From Cranoglanis bouderius (Eukaryota; Chordata; Actinopteri; Siluriformes; Cranoglanididae): a stretch of 64,000 bases of DNA. A program made the translations under genes and the position numbers. The notes beneath the pieces were generated by a model that worked only from the letters and a program-made list of their open reading frames with translations, was not told the origin of the DNA and searched no databases. The stretch covers positions 19,416,574 to 19,480,573 of the forward strand of contig CM042540.1 of NCBI GenBank assembly GCA_023630585.1, in the 5' to 3' direction. Shown piece by piece: positions 59,581 to 64,000 of this stretch (its first letter is position 1; each line of letters opens with the position of its first letter).

Positions 59581-59987
59581 TGATGGCAAATGGCTTTGGT
59601 CTAAGAGGAATACAACACTTCAGGACATGCTGTTACAGGAAAAATAAAAAACACCCAGTCGTTAATTATTTTGCTACAACAGCACGCCCCATTGTGTTTT
59701 ATTCCTTACTTAAAAGATTAGTCGGAATTCATCTATGAAACTATTTTTTGCAGACTCTGCTGGATATCTTCACCGGAGTAAAGCTGCACCTCCCAGGATC
59801 GGTGCAGGAGTTCGAGAAGCTGCGGCGCTACTTTGTGGCGTACGATGGCGATCTCGTTCCGGATTACGACGCTGCCTCTGCAACACACACGCTAGCCGAG
59901 CCCGAGGAGGGCAGCCAGGCCCAGAAAGTCAGCTCCAACTGGATATGGCAGTGCATAAAGAAAAGAAGAGTGGTTCCTCCCTGCTGA
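50796..59987 (+). CDS. lig3: DNA ligase III (mitochondrial and nuclear forms), 20 coding exons
   Basis: ATP-dependent DNA ligase that seals nicks in base-excision and single-strand-break repair with XRCC1, and is the mitochondrial DNA ligase. Coding exons: 50796-51300, 51386-51514, 52089-52301, 52446-52597, 52690-52856, 52966-53043, 53244-53412, 53625-53780, 53870-54001, 54084-54163, 54378-54465, 54741-54818, 54938-55061, 55338-55480, 55575-55649, 56230-56376, 56946-57096, 57341-57435, 57570-57653, 59754-59987. All have AG/GT borders, phases agree, and the sum is 3,000 bases including TGA: 999 residues (human about 1,009). Order: mitochondrial leader 1-73, PARP-type zinc finger, DNA-binding domain, nucleotidyltransferase with the adenylated lysine K494 in EIKYDGERV, OB fold, Ser/Lys-rich linker and BRCT domain 923-999. 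The BRCT exon makes this the XRCC1-binding alpha form. No frameshift or lost catalytic residue is seen. Confidence 0.97.
51585..51680 (+). repeat. Dispersed palindromic-tail element, copy k (in lig3 intron)
   Basis: CTTCAGGATGTGCTTCTGGG, GGTGACAGTAACTCCAGTTC and TTGATTACTTTCCAATAACA match the tail of the family. Confidence 0.72.
51735..51935 (+). repeat. tRNA-derived fish SINE (Mermaid-like) in lig3 intron
   Basis: GGGGTGGGGGGTTCATATCT, TTGCATGTTCTCCCCGTTTC, CCGGTTTCCTCCCCCCATCC, GGTTGGCACCTTGTCCAGGG. The tail after the GTCCAGGG block is missing. Confidence 0.87.
52379..52428 (+). repeat. (TTC)n/(CT)n microsatellite just before lig3 coding exon 4
   Basis: About 50 bases of pure pyrimidine repeat, ending 18 bases before the acceptor (CCCACAAAG|AC, exon at 52,446). 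It supplies the polypyrimidine tract. The acceptor has A in place of the usual C at position -3 (AAG). Confidence 0.9.
55690..56010 (+). mobile_element. Tc1-like fragment (family G, N-terminal end) in lig3 intron
   Basis: From ATG at 55,808 it reads MGKRKDQSDFDKGQIVMARQ, then LDQSISKMAG, the first helix-turn-helix of a fish Tc1-type transposase. After that a frameshift and stop follow, and a later frame gives WSKEGQP(V/S)IQ-like and GHGRPRLID-like segments (55,945-56,005). The upstream part (GGCACCTGTCAAGGGATGGG) is its 5' untranslated part. No catalytic region. Confidence 0.75.
56135..56215 (-). repeat. Dispersed palindromic-tail element, copy l (in lig3 intron)
   Basis: TTGATTATTTTCCTATAACA, GCAAGCCCTGCCAGG, TTTATTCCTTAGT: the right arm of the tail hairpin. 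It ends 15 bases before coding exon 16. Confidence 0.72.
56384..56762 (-). mobile_element. Non-autonomous Tc1-like element in lig3 intron 16
   Basis: The right end CAGGTGTCCACATAATGTTG, then ACAATATAGT, and the left end ACACCATATGACCAAAACTA are imperfect inverted repeats of a known fish Tc1-type terminus. Internal blocks (TTCCAATTCATCCCAAAGGT, GTAGGGTTGAGGTCAGGGC) are the reverse of a transposase 'DLNP' neighbourhood, but no open catalytic domain remains. It begins 8 bases after the exon 16 donor. Confidence 0.68.
56946..57653 (+). other. lig3: lig3 coding exons 17-19: low-complexity linker
   Basis: These exons encode the end of the catalytic region (ELYRVSKERCDFEVTAGPST), then a Ser/Gly-rich and Lys/Pro/Ala-rich linker (SGGDSGGSSPSTSNGAASSN, KPKPVKPATPSPAKRKLPTE, SNGQSKAKASPAMAADPQPE) before the BRCT domain. 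Such a linker is the least conserved part of LIG3; PAKRKLP is a likely basic nuclear-type signal. Confidence 0.9.
57755..57930 (+). repeat. Dispersed palindromic-tail element, copy m (in lig3 last intron)
   Basis: GAAGGTGTTGATTAATTTTC, TATAACAGCAGCCGGGTGGT, then TTCCACAACATCAAATGTAA and CTATAAATGAATAAATAGTA. A fusion of head and middle parts with an internal deletion. Confidence 0.65.
57929..57997. repeat. (TA)n microsatellite, left of the Tc1-like element
   Basis: About 69 bases of alternating AT running straight into the transposon end at 57,998. Confidence 0.97.
57998..59498 (+). mobile_element. Tc1-like transposon (family A), both ends present, in lig3 last intron
   Basis: 1,501 bp. The left end CAGGTGCAGCTCAATAAATT and right end AATTTATTGAGATGCACCTG are inverted repeats extending about 200 bp each. 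The flanks are (TA)n on both sides, matching the TA target of this family. It is the same family as the truncated copy at 3.65-4.76 kb and is in the same direction as lig3. Confidence 0.95.
58252..59218 (+). pseudogene. Tc1-like transposase pseudogene (family A, lig3 intron copy)
   Basis: Starts MVSQFGSLGKTQTFIAKEAG and keeps the helix-turn-helix (CSQSAVSKHVNRKLSGRK). A frameshift near 58,425-58,440 moves it to the frame with NLSELHKEWTEAGVKASRAT. A TAG at 58,606 (after RRLTWAN) cuts the frame where the sister copy reads WAKEKKNW. From 58,739 it reads on to DLAPAHTAKS, SPDLNPIENLWGIVKRKMRN and the stop after KAKGAPTKY. The first catalytic Asp region is changed (FSDGSKF in place of FSDESKF). 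Inactive. Confidence 0.93.
59499..59575. repeat. (TA)n microsatellite, right of the Tc1-like element
   Basis: About 76 bases of alternating TA after the transposon end, with one G (59,500) in the place of the expected A of the target copy. Confidence 0.97.
59595..59725 (+). repeat. Dispersed palindromic-tail element, copy n (in lig3 last intron)
   Basis: TCTAAGAGGAATACAACACT, TCAGGACATGCTGTTACAGG, then TTAATTATTTTGCTACAACA and CCATTGTGTTTTATTCCTTA. The two hairpin arms are present. It ends about 30 bases before the last lig3 exon. Confidence 0.78.
59754..59987 (+). CDS. lig3: lig3 last coding exon: C-terminal BRCT domain
   Basis: Encodes residues 923-999 (TLLDIFTGVKLHLPGSVQEF, FVAYDGDLVPDYDAASATHT, SSNWIWQCIKKRRVVPPC), then TGA at 59,985-59,987. 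This domain pairs with the BRCT of XRCC1 in the alpha form of vertebrate ligase III. The acceptor is at 59,753. The exon starts on a codon boundary. Confidence 0.95.
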   Translation, partial: TLLDIFTGVKLHLPGSVQEFEKLRRYFVAYDGDLVPDYDAASATHTLAEPEEGSQAQKVSSNWIWQCIKKRRVVPPC

Positions 59988-61300
59988 AAGACAGAACCGC
60001 CCTGACGGGGCAGCGTGCTGCTTTCGGAAACATTTCTTGTGTAATTAAAAAAAAAAAAGTGGCCTTCAGACCTTCAGGCAACTGAAAATATTGTTGACCA
60101 TAACACAATGCGTGTTCATTCAGGACAAACTTTATGAACTTGTGGCAGTTTACGTTTGAAATGCTACGTTACCATGGTGTGGCAGATCAATAACAACATT
60201 TCCAGTACAAGCTTTACAGTACTTCCAAATCGGATCAGATTCACGTTTTGTTTTTTGTTGTTTTTAATTTCCAGCTGAAGCCATCACTGATCTCTTGTAC
60301 ATATAATTCTGTCTTTTGGATAGATTTGGTAGAAGTTCTTGGATCACGGTATTATGCAGAAGCTGAATTTTTGAGCATGTCGTGTGCTGAATGTCATTTT
60401 ATAGAAAACAAAACCAGCTTTCTAGAATAGGAGAGAACATAGCTTGCCTATGCACAGCAGAACACACACCTGGACCCCGTTCTTTGTACGTGGATTACTT
60501 AACTTAGCTGGATTGGATTGTTGACTATTTGACACGATATTGCGTTTGTTCGTTGAGCAAAATTGGGTCAGGAGCAGGCTAAAGTTTGATTTCTTAAATT
60601 TACAATACGGACTATGAACGTCTATGGGTAGACATTTTAAAGTGTTAATGTGCGGAATGTGCATTTATCTCAAACAATTTCAATCCGGCTAAACCAATCA
60701 AGTCCTCGGGTGAATTTGACCAGTCTGTATAGAATGATCACGATTAGTAAATACCGCTTACGCAGTCTTATCTTGGAATTGCTAAGCGACGTACTAAGAA
60801 TGGAGTCCTGTTTGAAATGGAGATGATTTTTATACACTAACAAAAACTTTAACACAATGCAGTGCATGATGTCAGTGCTGTATCAGTTAAGATAATAATG
60901 GGAGGGTAGTTGATGTGACTTTTAAAAAAAAATAATAATAATAAAAAAAGAGAGAGAGAGAAGCAGTTTTTGGAAGTCAAATTATAAACACTCCAACAAG
61001 CAATAATATTCTGAGATTGTCCTAAATGCAAAACAAAGGTGCAGTTAGATTGAACATTTTTAATGATTATTTACAACGAAACCATCTGTTCAAATTTCTC
61101 ATGCTGTTTCTTTCTTTTCTTTTTTTTTTTTTTTTATAAATAAACATTTCCCACCACAAAAATAAACACTGCTCATTTATCAGTTTGTTTACAGTGGTTG
61201 TTTTTTTTGTTTTTTTAAATAACAATTCCAATATATCCCAACTAGCTACATGTAAATGTAAAGACTCGTACATTTACAGATTCCTTCTTTGTGGTGTATT
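59988..61300 (+). other. lig3 3' untranslated region and interval between lig3 and rad51d
   Basis: No coding sequence is supported. The lig3 3' UTR probably begins here; an AATAAA at 61,139-61,144 is one candidate polyadenylation signal, but others cannot be excluded. T-rich and A-rich runs lie at about 60,924-60,960, 61,110-61,135 and 61,200-61,217. Confidence 0.45.
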
Positions 61301-61309
61301 TAATGAATG

Positions 61310-61600
61310 GTGTTATACCACAGCACTGATTTATTTTCTATTACAGCACGGTTCATATTAACCCGCTCCTATTAATACGTTATGGTTACTATAGTAACAA
61401 CTTACACAGGATAGCATTGTGAACAAGTGATCGCTTGTTTCATCGTTGTTAAATCAATAAAAGAAATGTAATCGTTGGGAAATTGCTGTGGTATAAGAGG
61501 AATAAAACATTTCGGGGTGTGCTATAATCAACTTCGGGGTGGTTGGTGATCATTTTTCCTTCCTGTCTTATTCCTCACTGATTCGGAACTAACGTTGATG
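61310..61600 (+). repeat. Dispersed palindromic-tail element, copy o (between lig3 and rad51d)
   Basis: Head ATACCACAGCACTGATTTAT, TACAGCACGGTTCATATTAA, CAACTTACACAGGATAGC; tail AATTGCTGTGGTATAAGAGG, AATAAAACATTTCGGGGTGT. The middle is deleted. Confidence 0.75.
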
Positions 61601-61722
61601 TTCATAAGGTCCAATTCTGTAATACTCTCTGTATAAAACTGGACCTTTCCTACTGCAAGCATGCAGATATATTCCACATCGTGACTTTTCAAAATGTTAG
61701 GTACCTAAAGGTTAGCAGCTTC

Positions 61723-63575
61723 TCATGAATCAGTGTCCAGTTTCCTCTTCCCTGCAAACCCAGTCTGTGACTCCCCCTGAGGCTGTGGACTCAAATCAAA
61801 CTCCTCCATCATGTAGCAGGGCTTTAAAACAAATACAAAAAAAAATCATCATCATTATCACCATGTTAATGACCATATTTACAGAATAGGAAGGATCCTT
61901 ATATGCAACAGTCAGCTCTGGAATTATTGGCATAAAGATGGGTGTAAATGTTATGAATAAATGGTTAACTAGCTTAATCCAACACTGGAAATTAGTGAAA
62001 TCTAATCATTTAAGTGTAGTAAATGTATTCAAAGAAAGTCCTTATCGAATAATATATTTTTAACAAAACCATCTGTCACAATTATTGGCACTCCTAGAAA
62101 TTCCCTCCAATAACTTATTTTTAAAGCAAGCATGCAATTAAATCTGGAACTGACTGAAACAGCAACATCATCCGTAGGGAATCATTTTTTTGGACCTTTT
62201 TTTGATGATAGTTGACGATTTCAACTGTTTTGGAGTAGACTTCTCCTTTTCTTACTTCTCACTATACAGAGAATTTTAGTTTTGCATATCAAAACCCTTC
62301 CCATCCAACATATCGGTATTCTCCTATTTCCTTTGACATCAGCTGGATAGAAACTGACCTGCCGAGAGGATTTAAGAAGAGTGGCTGTGCGTAAGCTGGA
62401 AGAAGCTCCAGGCTGCTCCACTCGCTGCAGGAGGATTCGTGTGCGTGGAACGTGACTCCATGACTGCCCCAGTCCTGCCTTCAGCTGATTGTTCCCGTCT
62501 CGTGTTACATGATTGGTCACCTGACACATTCATATCCCAAATTGTGTATTCACTGTTAACCATTCACTCTATAATATGCGATCGAAGGAATTCGTTCTCC
62601 ACTGTAAGCCACCGAAGAGTCTCAACTGGACATCGTCAAGAACGAATACTCACCAGAACGGCTACGTTAAAATCTTTGGCGATTATCTTCAGCTCTGTAG
62701 CCACCTGCATCATCAAGGACATGCCTACAGAAAGTGACAAATCGACACATTTATAACAATTCATTCAACTGAATGAGATTGAGAAATATTATTTTGATAC
62801 AAAAAAAAAATGCCCACCTTCATTCTGTTTTCCTCCAAGCATATGGGAGAGCACGGCAGACACGGAATCCACAATCACGGCTTTGACTGAACCACCAACG
62901 ACTCCCTAAGAGATTCAAATTGTCAGATCAATCTAGAGTATATTTTTAAAATCTTTTTTAAAATCAATTCACCTTCTGGAGACCGCTGGCTCTTAGATTT
63001 TGAAGGCAGGACAGTAAGGTGAAGACGTCAAACACTCGGAGCACACTGATCCTCTGAAGAGCGTTCATCTAGGTACGTGTATAAACACAGCCGTTATGTT
63101 AGGAATTAGGCACTTGGGAGAGTGTTGTTATGGGAAAATAATAAACGACAATTTTTGAAAAAAAAAATTATTAAATGACATCACATTTTTATCCATTTAT
63201 AGTTACATTTAATATTGTGGAACATTCCTGAAACAGGTTAGTTCCTGTTATCACTTACATTACAACAGGTACACATCTACAATACGAGCCCCTGTGTAAG
63301 TTGTTACTATACAAATAATAAATGTATAATATAAACCTTGTGGATGAAAATTAATCAACGCCTTCTGACCAATCAGAATCGAGAACTCTGTGGCGCTGTG
63401 GGAATCATTTCAGATCAGCTCTCCAATGTGGGTGTCCTACCTGCTCTGCTGTATTGCCTGTTTTCTGCTGGAGCATCTGAAGCAGCCGGGTAGCGCATAG
63501 TCCTCCGTTTGTGTCGATGTACATGACCTTCTGCTTGAGCTCATGTGCGACGTTGACAGCTACACTGAAGCATGT
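61723..63575 (-). CDS. rad51d: RAD51 paralogue D, last six coding exons (N-terminal part outside window)
   Basis: RAD51D forms the BCDX2 complex with RAD51B, RAD51C and XRCC2 and helps load RAD51 in homologous recombination. Exons in reading order (minus strand): 63575-63441, 63068-62973, 62905-62818, 62724-62654, 62520-62359, 61821-61723. Borders are AG/GT, phases agree, and the sum is 651 bases: 216 residues and TGA. This equals roughly residues 113-328 of the human protein, so the exon with the Walker A motif (GSGKT) lies beyond position 64,000. Visible motifs: QKVMYIDTNGGLCATRLLQM, Walker B KAVIVDSVSAVLSHMLGGKQ, VTNHVTRDGNNQLKAGLGQS and SRQPCYMMEEFDLSP at the C-terminus. No stop or frameshift is seen. 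It faces lig3 tail to tail, 1.7 kb between the stops. Confidence 0.95.
62359..62520 (-). CDS. rad51d: rad51d exon with the ATPase core C-terminal strands
   Basis: 54 codons: VTNHVTRDGNNQLKAGLGQS, WSHVPRTRILLQRVEQPGAS, then SSLRTATLLKSSRQ. The TNH...W motif is that of the RecA-fold loop L2 region and following strand. Flanked by acceptor GTGTCAG and donor GTCAGT (read on the minus strand). Confidence 0.9.
62818..62905 (-). CDS. rad51d: rad51d exon with Walker B
   Basis: Encodes GVVGGSVKAVIVDSVSAVLS, then HMLGGKQNE. The hydrophobic run AVIVD is Walker B, binding the Mg-ATP. Acceptor CTTAG, donor GTGGGC. Confidence 0.92.
63105..63405 (-). repeat. Dispersed palindromic-tail element, copy p (in rad51d intron, reverse)
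   Basis: GTGTTGTTATGGGAAAATAA, TTATAGTTACATTTAATATT, TTCCTGTTATCACTTACATT, GAGCCCCTGTGTAAGTTGTT, then CGCCTTCTGACCAATCAGAA and TGTGGCGCTGTGG. It is one of the more complete copies, from tail to head. Confidence 0.8.
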
Positions 63576-63704
63576 CTGATGGTGAAGACGAGATAGAAAA
63601 ATAAATCCAATAAAATGAGACAATGTGTCATGTGCTTTAATGGCTGATTTTGCTATCATGGACAGTCTTCGACTTGGGGAAGAATTATTTTAATACTATA
63701 AATC

Positions 63705-63930
63705 AGAGGTGCGCCGGTTTCCTCTCCCAGCCCAAAGACATGCATTGTAAGCTGATTGGCATTTCCAAATGGTCCATAGTGTGTGAATGTGTGTGCGATT
63801 GTGCCCTGCGATGGGTTGGAACCCTGTCCAGGGTGTCCCCCGCCTTGTGTCCCCCGAGTTCCCTGGAATAGTCTCCATTCTCCCTGTGACCCTGTGTAGG
63901 ATAACCGGTATGGAAAATGGATGGAAATCA
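63705..63930 (+). repeat. tRNA-derived fish SINE body (Mermaid-like) in rad51d intron
   Basis: GCGCCGGTTTCCTCTCCCAG, CCAAAGACATGCATTGTAAG, GGTTGGAACCCTGTCCAGGG, CCCGAGTTCCCTGGAATAGT, then GGATAACCGGTATGGAAAAT. The tRNA-like head is missing. Confidence 0.87.
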
Positions 63931-64000
63931 GGGGTGTAAAACATACGGGCCTTACTTGTATACTTGTATTTTATTTGCACCTTTCAGATAAATGCCGGTA

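Larger units (their letters stand above)
57654..59753 (+). other. lig3: lig3 last intron, filled with repeats
   Basis: 2.1 kb: palindromic-family piece (57,755-57,930), (TA)n (57,929-57,997), complete Tc1-like element (57,998-59,498), (TA)n (59,499-59,575) and another palindromic-family piece (59,595-59,725). Donor GTCAGA, acceptor TATTTTTTGCAG. Confidence 0.9.

Noticed and set aside
59490..59738. 82-codon frame with a Tyr-Ile repeat
   Set aside because: It is the translation of the (TA)n microsatellite followed by repeat sequence.
63696..63980. Possible further rad51d exon with Walker A near the right edge
   Set aside because: No GSGKT-type motif is found on the minus strand between 63,576 and 64,000, and most of this part is a SINE, so the exon must lie outside the window.
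1..64000. Search for a novel multi-gene system (defence island, operon, biosynthetic cluster)
   Set aside because: The window is vertebrate DNA with two ordinary conserved genes and many transposon remains. No cluster of unexplained open frames is present.

Overview
The window looks like nuclear DNA from a bony fish (teleost). It is AT-rich, it has intron-containing vertebrate genes with GT-AG junctions, and its non-genic part is packed with Tc1/mariner-type DNA transposon copies, tRNA-derived SINEs and short inverted-repeat elements typical of teleosts. A catfish-like (siluriform) source is possible from the repeat mix, but that is only an impression. No bacterial, viral or organellar organisation is seen.

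Layout. Positions 1-49,860 contain no protein-coding gene that I can support. They hold decayed transposons (Tc1-like copies at 3.65-4.76, 6.58-7.80, 18.96-20.27, 40.36-41.64, 44.07-45.13 and 46.16-47.19 kb), mariner-like remnants (1.61-1.93 and 36.0-36.2 kb), SINEs, two non-LTR retrotransposon tails, a 5S-rRNA-derived SINE fragment, a large inverted repeat (23.2-23.5 kb), a dispersed family with a palindromic tail (at least 16 pieces in the window) and a 2.25-kb array of a 32-bp tandem repeat (32.07-34.32 kb).

Positions 49,860-59,987 (+ strand) hold lig3, DNA ligase III. The gene has a probable non-coding first exon and 20 coding exons, all with GT-AG borders and matching phases. They join to 999 codons from the upstream (mitochondrial) start, or 926 from the internal (nuclear) start. 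Its introns carry SINE, Tc1-like and palindromic-element insertions, including a 1.5-kb Tc1-like element inside a (TA)n microsatellite in the last intron.

Positions 61,723-63,575 (- strand) hold the last six coding exons of rad51d, a RAD51 paralogue, which points towards lig3 and runs off the right edge. The two genes are neighbours in other vertebrates too. Both maintain the genome: LIG3 seals nicks in base-excision/single-strand-break repair and mitochondrial DNA replication, and RAD51D acts in homologous recombination. I see no operon-like or novel multi-gene system. The most unusual structures are the 32-bp satellite with higher-order organisation, the palindromic interspersed family, and several transposons reduced to only their ends or only their DNA-binding domain.
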